Source of the DNA: CAYPIE01 sp964410665
GTDB lineage: Bacteria > Planctomycetota > Planctomycetia > Gemmatales > Gemmataceae
Direction: 5' to 3'
Length of the DNA: 64,000 bases
Assembly (NCBI GenBank): GCA_964410665.1
Contig: CAYPIE010000010.1
Location: forward strand, 1-64,000
In this document: piece after piece, positions 17,586 through 26,822 of the stretch
How positions within the stretch are numbered: position 1 is the first letter of the stretch
Layout of the letters: every line of letters begins with the position of its first letter
Made by a program: the position numbers and the translations under genes
The notes under the pieces: model-generated
Databases searched by the model: none
Seen by the model: the letters and a program-made list of their open reading frames with translations, nothing else
Told to the model about the DNA's origin: nothing

Positions 17586-18740
17586 ATGAATTCCTTCCTC
17601 AGTCCCTTCCTGATCGCGAACACTCTGAATGACTGGTTGAGTGAACAGCTTGGCGAAATGAACACCCTGATTCCGCTACCAGGATTGAGTCTAAGTCAGA
17701 TCCTCGTGCTGCTGTTTCTCGTAGGGTTTGGTCTCCTGCTGGGCTATATCGGCGAGTGGCTGCTACGCTTTTTCACCCGAATGCCGTCTGAGGGAGGGCG
17801 GGAAGAGTGGCTAGAGAGTGTGTTGGAATTGCTGCCCAAGCCGCTTCGGCTAGCCGTGGCACTGTTGGTGTTTCGAATTGGCTCCGATCAGATCGGGCTG
17901 GCGGGGGTTGGCAGCGAATGGTTGACTTTGATTGTGCAAACTTTGTTGATTGTGGTGCTGGTCTGGTGTTTTCTGCGCGTGCTGAGCGTTGCCTCGACCT
18001 TTCTGGAATCCTATTTGATTGAGGATGCGGATGACCCGATCAAGCGACGGGCGATCCATACTCAGATCGCCGTTCCCAGGGGCATCATCCGGGTGCTGGC
18101 GATTTTTATTGGCATTGCTCTGATCCTGCTGCAGTTCGAGGTAGTGCGCAGTATCGGGGTGAGCTTATTGGCTTCGGCGGGTGTCGCTGGCATCGTGATT
18201 GGCTTTGCCGCGCGAAGTACGGTGGAGAACCTCTTGGCCGGGGTACAGGTGGCGGTGTTTCAACCGATCAAGATTGGGGATGTGGTGATTGCTGAGGGTG
18301 AGTGGGGCACCATCGAGGACATCACACTGACTTACGTGGTGGTGAAGATCTGGGACGAGCGTCGATTAATTCTGCCGGTAACCTATTTCTTGCAGAAGCC
18401 GATCGAGAACTGGACACGGAAGTCGGCCCAGCTGCTCGGCACCGTCTATCTCTACACCGACTACACCGTGAGTGTCGAGGCGGCCCGGGCTGAACTCGAC
18501 CGGATTGTGCAGGGTTCGGAGTTATGGGACAAGCGGGCCAACGGCTTGATTGTAACCTCGCTGACGCCCGAGACGGTGGAGTTGCGCGCGTTGGTAAGCG
18601 CCAAGGACTCCAGCGACATCTGGAACCTACGCTGTCTGGTCCGCGAGAAGCTGTTGGCCTGGCTTCAGGCCGAGGGAGTGAAGGTGTTGCCGACGCGCCG
18701 TATTGAGATGCACAGTGAGCGAGACGTGGCTGCGGCTTGA
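17586..18740 (+). CDS. MscS family mechanosensitive channel
   Basis: A 384-residue inner-membrane channel. Transmembrane segments lie at about 37-62, 85-105, 115-140 and 165-185, then the pore helix (SIGVSLLASAGVAGIVIGFA followed by AARSTVENLLAG) and the beta-domain entry VFQPIKIGDVV, GEWGTIEDITLTYVVVKIWD, RRLILPVTYFLQKPIENWTR, all characteristic of MscS. The family releases solutes during hypo-osmotic shock. ATG 17586 has GGGAGTG upstream. The C-terminal alpha/beta domain is complete. Confidence 0.94.
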   Translation: MNSFLSPFLIANTLNDWLSEQLGEMNTLIPLPGLSLSQILVLLFLVGFGLLLGYIGEWLLRFFTRMPSEGGREEWLESVLELLPKPLRLAVALLVFRIGSDQIGLAGVGSEWLTLIVQTLLIVVLVWCFLRVLSVASTFLESYLIEDADDPIKRRAIHTQIAVPRGIIRVLAIFIGIALILLQFEVVRSIGVSLLASAGVAGIVIGFAARSTVENLLAGVQVAVFQPIKIGDVVIAEGEWGTIEDITLTYVVVKIWDERRLILPVTYFLQKPIENWTRKSAQLLGTVYLYTDYTVSVEAARAELDRIVQGSELWDKRANGLIVTSLTPETVELRALVSAKDSSDIWNLRCLVREKLLAWLQAEGVKVLPTRRIEMHSERDVAAA

Positions 18741-18741
18741 G

Positions 18742-18790
18742 CCGATGGTCTGGATTCGGTGCGATGAGAGACACCTATCGCACCCATCGG
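18742..18790 (+). terminator. Nested hairpin after MscS gene
   Basis: Directly after the MscS stop codon, GGTGCGAT (18758-18765) pairs with ATCGCACC (18777-18784). Outside it, CCGATGG (18742-18748) can pair with CCATCGG (18784-18790, sharing one base with the inner stem). No T tract follows, so terminator function is a guess from position and strength. Confidence 0.45.
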
Positions 18791-18894
18791 GGCGAGGGTG
18801 AACCACTCTCGGTGCCGTGCCTCCTGCAGGACAACACGCCGGCGCAGGAGAAAGGGATCTGACGTCTCTACAAGGTTGGAGGAGTCGCTGGGAA

Positions 18895-19338
18895 TTACTG
18901 GCCGACCTTGTCGCAGGCACCCGAAACGAGCACCGTCGCCTTCCAGAACGTCCCGTAGTTTCTCCGGGCATCATAGCTCTTGGCGACTTTGATACGCTGA
19001 TCGTTCTTGGCGAGCATCAAAAACGAGTTCATCAGCACATTGAAGTCGCGGACACTGTGTCCGCCCTGGGCACCACCGCGGGTTTGCCCATCCACCGTTC
19101 CCTTGATGACGCCATTCCAGACGCCCGTTTTGACTTCCTCGACCATGCCGACAATGAAGACCAGGGGGCTTTTGACCACGTAGTCGGTGTCGAGGTTGAG
19201 CTCGGTCCACTTGTCAAGAATGGTCAGATCTCCGACCTGGGCACTCACTTGATCGGGGTTGAACAGGAGGGCGCTGAGGGCTCCCGCGCTGAGACCAAAG
19301 GCACCGCCGGTCAGAAATTTGCGACGATGTTCATCCAT
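18895..19338 (-). CDS. Exported protein with twin-arginine-like signal, unknown function
   Basis: A 147-residue protein. The N-terminus MDEHRRKFLTGGAFGLSAGA has an RRKFL motif and a hydrophobic stretch resembling a Tat signal. The mature part (DLDTDYVVKSPLVFIVGMVE, RGGAQGGHSVRDFNVLM) is not recognised. ATG 19338 has AAGGA at good spacing; the GTG one codon earlier would be too close. No obvious partner genes. Confidence 0.7.
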   Translation of the reverse strand: MDEHRRKFLTGGAFGLSAGALSALLFNPDQVSAQVGDLTILDKWTELNLDTDYVVKSPLVFIVGMVEEVKTGVWNGVIKGTVDGQTRGGAQGGHSVRDFNVLMNSFLMLAKNDQRIKVAKSYDARRNYGTFWKATVLVSGACDKVGQ

Positions 19339-19722
19339 CACACGATCCTTTATGGTTGATGGAAATAGATATGACGATACGCGAACCGATCACAATGAAT
19401 CGAGAAACTGCGGGTGAACCGGCACAACCTGCTCCGCAACAAAGACAATTATTCAGACTGGTCGGGACAGTGGCTAGAAAAAACGCGAAGAATTTGGCGG
19501 CAGGCCTTATGAAATAGAATGGATGTGCTGGTTACTCCGCTGGGTAGGCTCGATGGTGACGGCGTCCGCGTAGGGGCTCTCGCGAGGATTGCCATGTCGG
19601 TGAAGGCCCATGTGCGTGTTTGGGAATCTCCGCGGGTGGGGTCGGGTACCTGTTCGCGGCTCATCCGACCTCCACCCCCGGATTCAGCGTTGCGGAGCCA
19701 AGCGTTGCGGAGCCAAGGTAGT
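19339..19722. other. Intergenic region with 15-bp tandem duplication
   Basis: No gene found. The unit AGCGTTGCGGAGCCA occurs twice in tandem (19686-19700 and 19701-19715), 8 bp beyond the stop of the next minus-strand gene. The promoter of the Tat-signal protein gene is not in this gap's far end but just upstream of 19338, where the sequence becomes AT-richer (19350-19460). Confidence 0.45.
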
Positions 19723-20211
19723 TTACTTCTTCCGGGTGAGCCGGAACTCGACCGGTTGCGGCAGGTCAACGGTGATCACCATGTTGTCCCGGTCGACCAG
19801 GCGTTGCCGGATTTGCAGGGCCCCCTGGGCGCCGTCGCCGCCGGTGAAGAGCAACCCGATGACGGCCTGTTTGGGCTTCAGGCTCCACTCGCCGAGGAAC
19901 GTCGCGCCTTCGCTGTCCGCGCCCATCTGGACCACCTTGTTGTTCTTGGCGTTGACCGCGAGCAGTGACACCGATTGTTTGGAGCCTCCCTTGTTGGTGA
20001 CCTCGAGCACTTTGTCTTGGATCTTCCATGCATAGCTGACGGTGCGGGTGGCCCCCTTGGTGTCGGCATCGACCCAGGTGCCGACTAGGGGAGACAGTTG
20101 CATCTTCTGCAGGATATCGGCCAGCTCCTCGGCGGCTTGTGCAGGCGCGGTTCCCAGCAACAGCAAAGTGAGCGACAGAGTCCCTAGCAGTGCCCCACGA
20201 CAGTTTTCCAT
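19723..20211 (-). CDS. Small exported protein, unknown function
   Basis: A 162-residue protein with a clear signal peptide (MENCRGALLGTLSLTLLLLG, cleavage near TAPAQA-AEE). The mature part begins with LSPLVGTWVDAD and continues as alternating beta strands (RTVSYAWKIQDKVLEVTN, GATFLGEWSLKPKQAVIGLL), a pattern like lipocalin-type small beta barrels. ATG 20211 is chosen for GGAGAA upstream and because the signal peptide starts there; the longer frame overlaps the preceding gene. A similar LVGxW opening occurs in the exported protein at 45043-45474. Confidence 0.75.
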   Translation of the reverse strand: MENCRGALLGTLSLTLLLLGTAPAQAAEELADILQKMQLSPLVGTWVDADTKGATRTVSYAWKIQDKVLEVTNKGGSKQSVSLLAVNAKNNKVVQMGADSEGATFLGEWSLKPKQAVIGLLFTGGDGAQGALQIRQRLVDRDNMVITVDLPQPVEFRLTRKK

Positions 20212-20350
20212 AATGTTCTCCAGAATGTAGATTGATGAACAGTGAGCTGTTCCATTAAGGTTACCCATGGTGGGAGTGTCCAGTTTCCGGGACGAAGCAT
20301 CCTGTCGATCGGGGTCGTTCGTTTCCGAGTAATCTCGGGGTGCCGCTCGG

Positions 20351-20815
20351 TCAAGGTTTGGCAACGATCTCCGCATCGAAGATCGCGTGGTAAGCGCCGT
20401 CGGCCCGGTAGGCGATCAACTTGATGGGCCTGGGGTTGTTCGGAGTGGGCCCCGCAAGCTTCTGTACAAGGTAGAAACGCTTGTAATCACCTTGCTCAAT
20501 ATAATAGAGATAGCCGCTCACCCCGGTTCCCGGATCGGTATACTCCTGCTTATATTGCATCTTGGTGCGAAGGAAACGGACGCCTTTGGGGAATGGGTAC
20601 CGGGCGAGGAGCATCACCTCGGGGTTGTCGCTAAGATCCATCGCTCCGGGAAAGACGTTGCCGAAATGGCCGGTCAGCCCGGCTTTCAAGTTGGGGGCCG
20701 CCCGAGATTGCGCCTCCGTCGCGGACGCGGGCAGCTGGACCGGGGTCTGCGTGTAGCCTGGGTGGCAGTAACAGAGCATCAGCAGTGTGCCGAGTCGAAA
20801 GGTGTGGCGCGTCAC
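20351..20815 (-). CDS. Small exported protein, GTG start, unknown function
   Basis: A 154-residue protein with a signal peptide (RLGTLLMLCYCHPGYTQ) and no recognised domain (KAGLTGHFGNVFPGAMDLSD, SGYLYYIEQGDYKRFYLVQK). The start is GTG 20815, supported by the complete Shine-Dalgarno AAGGAGGTGA eight bases upstream, the strongest in the window. It lies 139 bp upstream of the other small exported protein gene on the same strand and may share a transcript. Confidence 0.75.
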   Translation of the reverse strand: MTRHTFRLGTLLMLCYCHPGYTQTPVQLPASATEAQSRAAPNLKAGLTGHFGNVFPGAMDLSDNPEVMLLARYPFPKGVRFLRTKMQYKQEYTDPGTGVSGYLYYIEQGDYKRFYLVQKLAGPTPNNPRPIKLIAYRADGAYHAIFDAEIVAKP

Positions 20816-20923
20816 AAATCACCTCCTTCGTCGCATCGTGATCTTCAGCACCGGAGGGAGCACGGCTCCCTGTTATCATTTTTATACAAAGCGATTGCTC
20901 GATGCCAATTGATCAATTACCGG

Positions 20924-20957
20924 AACGATTGGGTTGCAGAAACGATTGGGTTGCAGA
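20924..20957. repeat. 17-bp tandem duplication
   Basis: AACGATTGGGTTGCAGA occurs twice back to back (20924-20940 and 20941-20957) in the 335-bp gap between purH and the GTG-start gene. This looks like a recent duplication. Confidence 0.8.
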
Positions 20958-21000
20958 AAGGAAAGGGTAGAGCGTTGAGAGTAGACAGACGAGCCGTTCG

Positions 21001-21036
21001 GATGGCCCGCCCGTCGCAGACTCCCGGCGGGCCATC
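21001..21036 (-). terminator. Strong hairpin downstream of purH
   Basis: A perfect 11-bp stem, GATGGCCCGCC (21001-21011) and GGCGGGCCATC (21026-21036), with a 14-nt loop, about 115 bp beyond the purH stop. There is no T tract. It could end the purH transcript or protect its 3' end. Confidence 0.5.
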
Positions 21037-21150
21037 CGCCGCTCGGAAAAGGCAGGCTCGCAAGCTCGCGTTTGGGGTGGCACTCCCCTCACAGCCTCAG
21101 GGCGTGGTCGGTGCGCAGTGTTCGGGGCGAGCGACGATCTTTCTGGAGCC

Positions 21151-22746
21151 CTAGTGCCGAAAATGCCTGACGCCAGTAAACAGCATGGCGATCTGGTGCT
21201 CGTTACACGCATCGATCGAGTCGGTATCGCGACGACTGCCGCCGGGCTGGACAATGGCGGTGATCCCGGCCGCGGCGGCGGCATCGACATTGTCGCGGAA
21301 CGGGAAGAACGCGTCGGAGGCCAGTACGCTGCCCTTGGCTCGGTCGCCGGCCTTACGGATGGCCAGCTGCACGGCGTCGACCCGGCTCATCTGACCCGCT
21401 CCGACACCGACGATTTCCGAATCGCGGGCCAGGACGATGGCGTTACTTTTCACATGTTTACACACTCGCCAGGCTAGCCAAAGCGCTGCGCGCTCCTCGG
21501 GGGTTGCCGAGCGTTGGGTGAGACATTCCCAGCTTGCGGGATCCTCTGGCAGTTGGTCGCGGGTCTGAACCAGTAAACCGCCAGCAATGCAGCGGAAGTC
21601 GAGGGCAGCTTGGTCGGCTGCGCTGCTCGGTGCAATTTCCGGACAGCGGAGCAGCCGCAGTCCGTCTTTCCAGCCGCGTAAGGCCTCCAGCGCGTCGGGC
21701 TGATAGTCTGGGGCGATGATGCACTCGACAAAGCGGTTTCCAGTTTTGATCGTCTCGGCGGTGGCCGGGTCGACCGGGCGGTTCAGAGCAACAATGCCGC
21801 CGAACGCGCTCACAGGGTCGCCGGCGTAGGCGCGTTCGAAGGCGGTAGCCAGGTTGGCGGCGGTGGCAGCGCCGCATGGGTTGTTGTGCTTGATGATGAC
21901 GGCAGCGGGTTCGCTAAACTCGCGGGCCAGGGCCCAGGCGCTGTTGAGGTCCAGCCAGTTGTTGTACGAGAGCTCCTTGCCGTGCAGCTGTTCGCCGCGG
22001 ACGATACCGCCGGTGGGGTGGGCGGGGTCGCGGTAGATGGCGGCGGCTTGGTGCGGGTTTTCGCCGTAGCGGAGTGGCTCGCCTTGGCGGGGCCAGTGCA
22101 GGGACAAGCTGCCAGGGAGTGGCCCGCTCCCAGCTTGGTTGCCGGTCGCAGAAGCGGACTTGGCAAAGTAGTCGGCGATGATACGGTCGTAGTCGGCGGT
22201 GCGGGCGATGGCGGCGCCAGCGAGTCGGCGGCGAGTATCTAGGGTGAGCGCGCCCTGGTGCTGCTTTAGCTCTGCGCTGACCGCGGCATACTGTCCCGGA
22301 TCGCTGAGGACGGCGACATCCTGAAAGTTCTTGGCGGCGGCCCGCAGCATGGTCGGCCCCCCGATATCGATGTTCTCGATCAGCTCGGCATCGCTGCGGT
22401 CCCCGCGAGCAAGCACCTGTTCGAAGGGGTAAAGGTTACAGACAACGAGATCGATCGGTAATAAACCATTAATCTGAAGGGTCTGCTGGTGACCTTGATC
22501 ATCGCGGCGTGCCAGGATCCCGGCATAGACCGCTGGGTGCAGAGTCTTGACGCGGCCATCGAGGATCTCGGGGAAGCGGGTCACTTCGCTAATCTCACGG
22601 ACGGCCAGCCCCGCCTCCTTTAAGGCACGTTGGGTACCACCGGTGGAGACCAGCTCGACCTGAAAGGCGGTCAGGGATTGGGCAAGTTCTATCAATCCAT
22701 GTTTATCACTGACACTAAGCAAAGCACGTCGAATGGGTCGTAACAT
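21151..22746 (-). CDS. purH: Bifunctional AICAR transformylase / IMP cyclohydrolase
   Basis: A 531-residue enzyme for the last two steps of IMP synthesis. The N-terminal IMP cyclohydrolase domain has RALLSVSDKHGLIELAQSL, STGGTQRALKEAG, RVKTLHPAVYAGILARR and NIDIGGPTMLRAAAKN. The C-terminal formyltransferase domain has LRYGENPHQAAAIYRD, KELSYNNWLDLNSAW, the KHNNPCGAA catalytic motif and SDAFFPFRDNVDAAAAAG. ATG 22746 follows GAGGTG. Full length for the family (about 520-530). It is not linked to other purine genes here. Confidence 0.97.
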   Translation of the reverse strand: MLRPIRRALLSVSDKHGLIELAQSLTAFQVELVSTGGTQRALKEAGLAVREISEVTRFPEILDGRVKTLHPAVYAGILARRDDQGHQQTLQINGLLPIDLVVCNLYPFEQVLARGDRSDAELIENIDIGGPTMLRAAAKNFQDVAVLSDPGQYAAVSAELKQHQGALTLDTRRRLAGAAIARTADYDRIIADYFAKSASATGNQAGSGPLPGSLSLHWPRQGEPLRYGENPHQAAAIYRDPAHPTGGIVRGEQLHGKELSYNNWLDLNSAWALAREFSEPAAVIIKHNNPCGAATAANLATAFERAYAGDPVSAFGGIVALNRPVDPATAETIKTGNRFVECIIAPDYQPDALEALRGWKDGLRLLRCPEIAPSSAADQAALDFRCIAGGLLVQTRDQLPEDPASWECLTQRSATPEERAALWLAWRVCKHVKSNAIVLARDSEIVGVGAGQMSRVDAVQLAIRKAGDRAKGSVLASDAFFPFRDNVDAAAAAGITAIVQPGGSRRDTDSIDACNEHQIAMLFTGVRHFRH

Positions 22747-22898
22747 GGAGGCACCTCATGACCAGCTTCTACGCCAGTCGCGCAGCAAAGCAATTAGAAT
22801 AACCGTCAAGTTATCGAAAGCAGGCGTGCTTGCCCAGCGGTCCGAGGCGGAAGGAGGCGCGGTTCGCAGCGGACGGTCAAGCGGTTAAGATAAGAGGC

Positions 22899-23975
22899 AT
22901 GGATTTCGCACGCATCGGCTGGCTGGGGTTGCTACTGCTTTGGCCGATTATCGAGCTGATTGGCTGGTGGGTTGGCCGGCGCCGCCGCCGCGCGCTGCAG
23001 CAATCGGGCCTGGGGTTGGGGCAGCGGCATCGAGCTCGGCATCCGCGGCTGGTGGGGCTGGTCAGTGCCCTGGGCTTTAGTTGCTTGGTGGTGGCGGTCG
23101 CGGGCCCCCGCTGGGGGACAACCGCGGGCTCAGGGGCGGTGATTGGTCGAGATCTGGTGCTTGTGCTCGATCTGAGCCGCAGCATGCTGGCCGCGGACAT
23201 GCAGCCCGATGCACGCAACGCGGTCCATCGCTGGGCTGTGGCGCGGAATTCGCTCGTTGAATTGACACGAACCTTGGAGCAGTATGGCGGGCACCGGGTG
23301 GCCGTGGTGATTTTCGCCGCCCAGCCTGCTGTGATCTGCCCTCTGACTACGGACTACGCCCATGTGCGACAAAAACTTGCCGCTCTCGAGGCCCGGTTTC
23401 CGCCACCAGAAATTGGGCCGGAAGATGTGCCGGTCATCTCCGGGACACGTATCGGGCGTGCGCTGGTGGCAGCGGTCGCAGTGCATGATCAGCGCTTTCC
23501 GGGCTATCAGGATATTTTGCTGATCAGCGACGGGGATGACCCGGTGGGTGACAATGAATGGGAAGAGGGGCTGAGGTTGGCTCGGCAAGCTCAGATTCCA
23601 GTGCACACGGTTGGGCTGGGGAGCCCCGACACGGCGGCGGTGATCCCCTGGGACGAAGCGGTGCTGACCTTTGCCGGGAAGACGATTCGAACCCGGCTCC
23701 ATGCCGATGTGCTTGAGGCGCTAGCACGGCAAACCGGGGGCGCGTATCTGGGGGCTCAACAAAGGCCGCCGGGACTGGGTCGTTTCTTTGACAAGCGAAT
23801 CGAACCCGCGGCCAGCCGCGAATTACCGGATGATGCTTTGCCGCAACCCCAATCCCGGGCTGGCGAGTTTGTGGCTTTGGCCCTCGTGGTCCTGTTAATG
23901 AGCTGGCTGTTGGAAATACGTACTCCGCCACGATTGACAACGGATGTTCATGGTCATGCAGCTTCGGGTCAATAA
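22899..23975 (+). CDS. BatA/BatB-like von Willebrand factor A membrane protein
   Basis: A 358-residue protein: transmembrane helix at about 5-25, Arg-rich loop, second helix at about 50-70, VWA domain (about 85-290), final helix at about 325-345. The MIDAS motif is intact: LDLSRSML (D91, S93, S95), a threonine in SGTRIGRAL, and LLISDGDD. This is the BatA/BatB architecture; the Bat system is associated with envelope stress and aerotolerance and works with a MoxR ATPase. Start ATG 22899 is chosen because the preceding 23 codons are not membrane-like. First gene of an operon of six. Confidence 0.9.
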   Translation: MDFARIGWLGLLLLWPIIELIGWWVGRRRRRALQQSGLGLGQRHRARHPRLVGLVSALGFSCLVVAVAGPRWGTTAGSGAVIGRDLVLVLDLSRSMLAADMQPDARNAVHRWAVARNSLVELTRTLEQYGGHRVAVVIFAAQPAVICPLTTDYAHVRQKLAALEARFPPPEIGPEDVPVISGTRIGRALVAAVAVHDQRFPGYQDILLISDGDDPVGDNEWEEGLRLARQAQIPVHTVGLGSPDTAAVIPWDEAVLTFAGKTIRTRLHADVLEALARQTGGAYLGAQQRPPGLGRFFDKRIEPAASRELPDDALPQPQSRAGEFVALALVVLLMSWLLEIRTPPRLTTDVHGHAASGQ

Positions 23976-24831
23976 AACGGTTTCGTGGCTTGGGCTACTG
24001 GCCCTTCTGAGTAGCTTGCCCTTACTGGTGGGCAGTTTGCCTACCGTGTTGGACGAACGCCAGAGTCGTCTGCGCGCGGCCAATGCCGCATTTACTGCCG
24101 GTGCTTTGGAAGAGGCAGCTCGGGGCTACACCAAGCTGCAGCCATTGATGACCGACCCCGGCCAGGTCGCTTTTAACCTGGCCACGACTTACTACCATCA
24201 GCAGCGTTTTGCCGAGGCCGAGGACAGTTATCGCCGCTGTCTTGCCGATCAGGCGATTCCTCCGCAGCGCCAAGCGGCGGCATTGTATAACCTTGCGAAC
24301 TGTTTGGTGCTGCAGGCGGGTCCCATCGATGTAGATCGCTTACGTCAGGCCATTGACGCATATCAAAAAACTTTAAAAGGATTGCCGGTTTCCGAAACCT
24401 TGCGGCGTCAGGCGGTGTACAATCTGGAGCTGACCAAGCAGCTTTGGCACGCAACGCGGCAACGATCGCCGCGACCGACGCGTCCGAATGAGCGTCCCGA
24501 GGAGATGCCGCGGTTGCCTCGGCTGGATTGGCCGCAGGACTTACCGCCCAATCTAGGAGATCCGGCGTCTGCATCAGGGGAGGACGCCATCGGTGAGGCG
24601 GGGCCCGTGCCGGAGCCCGCGCCGGGCACCGCCGAAGGAGCAGCGACCGCTCAACAAGTGCCCGGGGCAGGGAACCTTCCGGTGCTGCCCGACGAAGAGG
24701 AGTTGTTGCCGTTGAGTCCTGAACAAGTGCAACAGTACTTGGAACAGATCAATCGACGGCTACAGCGTGAACGCCGGAACCTGTCGCGAACGGACAGTGG
24801 GACGGAGCGACCCGATGTACGCAATTGGTAA
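23944..24831 (+). CDS. TPR protein of the Bat operon (BatC-like)
   Basis: A 295-residue protein: signal or anchor helix at about 14-32, TPR repeats at about 40-165 (RLRAANAAFTAGALEEAARG, QVAFNLATTYYHQQRFAEAE, AALYNLANCLVLQ), then a Pro-rich acidic linker and a coiled C-terminus (SPEQVQQYLEQINRRLQRER). It overlaps the VWA gene end by 20-32 bp depending on which of three closely spaced ATGs (23944, 23950, 23956) is used. Periplasmic scaffold role inferred from BatC. Confidence 0.85.
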   Translation: MFMVMQLRVNKTVSWLGLLALLSSLPLLVGSLPTVLDERQSRLRAANAAFTAGALEEAARGYTKLQPLMTDPGQVAFNLATTYYHQQRFAEAEDSYRRCLADQAIPPQRQAAALYNLANCLVLQAGPIDVDRLRQAIDAYQKTLKGLPVSETLRRQAVYNLELTKQLWHATRQRSPRPTRPNERPEEMPRLPRLDWPQDLPPNLGDPASASGEDAIGEAGPVPEPAPGTAEGAATAQQVPGAGNLPVLPDEEELLPLSPEQVQQYLEQINRRLQRERRNLSRTDSGTERPDVRNW

Positions 24832-25870
24832 CTCACGAAGGTTGACTTGGCCAGCGCTCCCCGTGGTGCTGCTAAGTGTGATCCTGTGCGCAGTCCCCAA
24901 GCCGATTCAAGGCGAAACGGTGCCGGCACTCGGTCGGCCAAAGAAGGACTTTTATGGGGCGGAGTCAATCCCGGGTCGACAGGTGCAGGTGCAGTTTCAG
25001 GCCGAGCCGACCAACTTGATCCTTGGAGAGGCACTGACGCTTACCCTCAACATTAACCAAGTGGCCCATCCCGAGAAGGTCCAGGCTCCCGACTTGCAGC
25101 GACTTCCCGCGTTCCGGAAGGCGTTTCGCATTGAACGAATGCGGGACCTGGATACCACGCAAGCGCATCAGCGGCGATTTGCTTATCGATTATGGCCACG
25201 CGACGCCACCATTGTGGCCATTCCGGTGCTGAATTTTGTCTACCACGACCCAACACGCAGGCCACAGTTTCCCGATCAGCCAAGTCGCTGGTTTCCTTCG
25301 ACCTCGACCGGAACACCGATCCCTTTGCGGATTACCGAACAAACGCGTGGTGTCTCTGCCGATCCACTGAGCGTGCCGGAGTTTGCTGAACAATTGGCGG
25401 TGGTCGATCCGCAGCTTGGACCACGTTCGCTTGATACGCGCTGGTCATCAGGCACCTGGTTTGTGTTTTGTTTTGCACCGCCCGTGTTGGTGCTGGTCTG
25501 GATCCTCTGGGGGCAACGCTTACCCGCACATCGGCGTCCGGGGCCTGGGCGACTAGCCCGTCGGGCCATACGGGCGCTCCGGGGTGTGCCCCAAGAACCT
25601 TTCGACACGGCCCTCACGTATTGTGCCGGGATTGTGCACAGCTATTTGCAAGCCCGCCTGGGGGTGTCGCACCGGCTGCAAACTCCAGGCGAAATCGAGC
25701 AGTTCTTACAGCGGCAAAAGCAGTTGGATCCTGAGCAGATCTGTGGGATCGTTCGCTTTTTTCATCGCATCGATGCTGCACGCTTTGGTACCGATACGCC
25801 CCTCGGAAGCAAGCACTTTCGGGAAGCAGGCTGCCAACTCATCGAGCAACTTGAGGAGGCTGCCCGATGA
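24815..25870 (+). CDS. BatD-like membrane protein
   Basis: A 351-residue protein: signal peptide (LTWPALPVVLLSVILCAVPK), beta-sandwich oxygen-tolerance-type region (QVQFQAEPTNLILGEALTLT, RFAYRLWPRDATIVAIPVLN), one transmembrane helix (TWFVFCFAPPVLVLVWIL) and a cytoplasmic helical tail. This matches BatD although shorter than usual and with only part of the beta domains. ATG 24815 has GGAG at spacing 8 and overlaps the TPR gene by 17 bp. Confidence 0.78.
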   Translation: MYAIGNSRRLTWPALPVVLLSVILCAVPKPIQGETVPALGRPKKDFYGAESIPGRQVQVQFQAEPTNLILGEALTLTLNINQVAHPEKVQAPDLQRLPAFRKAFRIERMRDLDTTQAHQRRFAYRLWPRDATIVAIPVLNFVYHDPTRRPQFPDQPSRWFPSTSTGTPIPLRITEQTRGVSADPLSVPEFAEQLAVVDPQLGPRSLDTRWSSGTWFVFCFAPPVLVLVWILWGQRLPAHRRPGPGRLARRAIRALRGVPQEPFDTALTYCAGIVHSYLQARLGVSHRLQTPGEIEQFLQRQKQLDPEQICGIVRFFHRIDAARFGTDTPLGSKHFREAGCQLIEQLEEAAR

Positions 25871-26742
25871 CGGCCATCCTATCGCTGGGATCCGGGATGA
25901 TTCTCTTGATGGCAACCTTGGGGGGGCAGGAGCCTGCTGCGAAGCCGGGTGTCGCCGCGTTACTGCAACAGGCTCATGTCGGTTACGAAAAAGGACTTGC
26001 CCAACGCAGCCATGCGCAGAAGGCACGCAGTCACTTCCAGGCGGCAGCGCGTTGTTATGAGTCGCTCTGGCAGAACTATCATTTGCAGGGCCCGGGACTT
26101 CAACGCAATCGGGCCCAGGCCCATCTCTTGGCGGGGAATTTACCTCAGGCGCTGCGTGCCTACCAGGAGGGACGACAGTTTTGGCCGGCGGATCGAACGC
26201 TCCAGGCAGGTCAGCGGTATGCCCGTAAGCTGGTCGGTGTTCCGAGGGATGCCGCGTTAGCCCGGGCCATACGCCCATCGCCTGAATCGTTTCGTTTGCG
26301 GCGTTGGGTGTCGCTGAGCACCCTTCAGGCGGGGACACTGGCTACTTATTTGTTGGGTTGGCTGGGGGTGGCAGGTATCTGGCGAACGCGTTCAGGATTT
26401 TGGTGGGTAACGTTGCTGCTGGCCTGGAGTCTGGCCGGCCTGGGAGTGGTGAGCCTGACCCATGAGCACCAGTACCAACAGCAAGCAGTCCGCATGCCGT
26501 GGGCAGTGGTGGCTAAAGACAATCTGCGACTTCGCCAGGGCAATGCCGATGCCTATCCAGCACGCTTTGCGAGTCCGCTGCCGGTGGGTACCGAGCTTCG
26601 AGTGTTGGCGCAACGCGGTGACTGGAACCAAGTGATGCTCCCCGATCAAACGATCGGCTGGCTCCCTGCTGATGGGCTGCTGGAAGCCTCTTTGCCAGCA
26701 GCGCGGCCGGCGGAGCCGAGCGGGCGAATTGCCTCGAGCTGA
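25867..26742 (+). CDS. BatE-like TPR / SH3 membrane protein
   Basis: A 291-residue protein: signal peptide (ILSLGSGMILLMATLGG), TPR-like helices (about 30-125), two transmembrane helices (about 160-200), and a C-terminal bacterial SH3 domain (VVAKDNLRLRQGNADAYPAR, LPVGTELRVLAQRGDWNQVM, IGWLPADGLLE). The TPR-TM-SH3 order is that of BatE proteins. It starts in an ATGA overlap with the BatD-like gene. Confidence 0.82.
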   Translation: MTAILSLGSGMILLMATLGGQEPAAKPGVAALLQQAHVGYEKGLAQRSHAQKARSHFQAAARCYESLWQNYHLQGPGLQRNRAQAHLLAGNLPQALRAYQEGRQFWPADRTLQAGQRYARKLVGVPRDAALARAIRPSPESFRLRRWVSLSTLQAGTLATYLLGWLGVAGIWRTRSGFWWVTLLLAWSLAGLGVVSLTHEHQYQQQAVRMPWAVVAKDNLRLRQGNADAYPARFASPLPVGTELRVLAQRGDWNQVMLPDQTIGWLPADGLLEASLPAARPAEPSGRIASS

Positions 26743-26822
26743 CTTGCTGGGCTACAATGAGCTGCGTCCGCCAGGTCCCACGCCTGCTGCGTGGACCCAT
26801 CCCCAGGTAAAGGAACCTCACG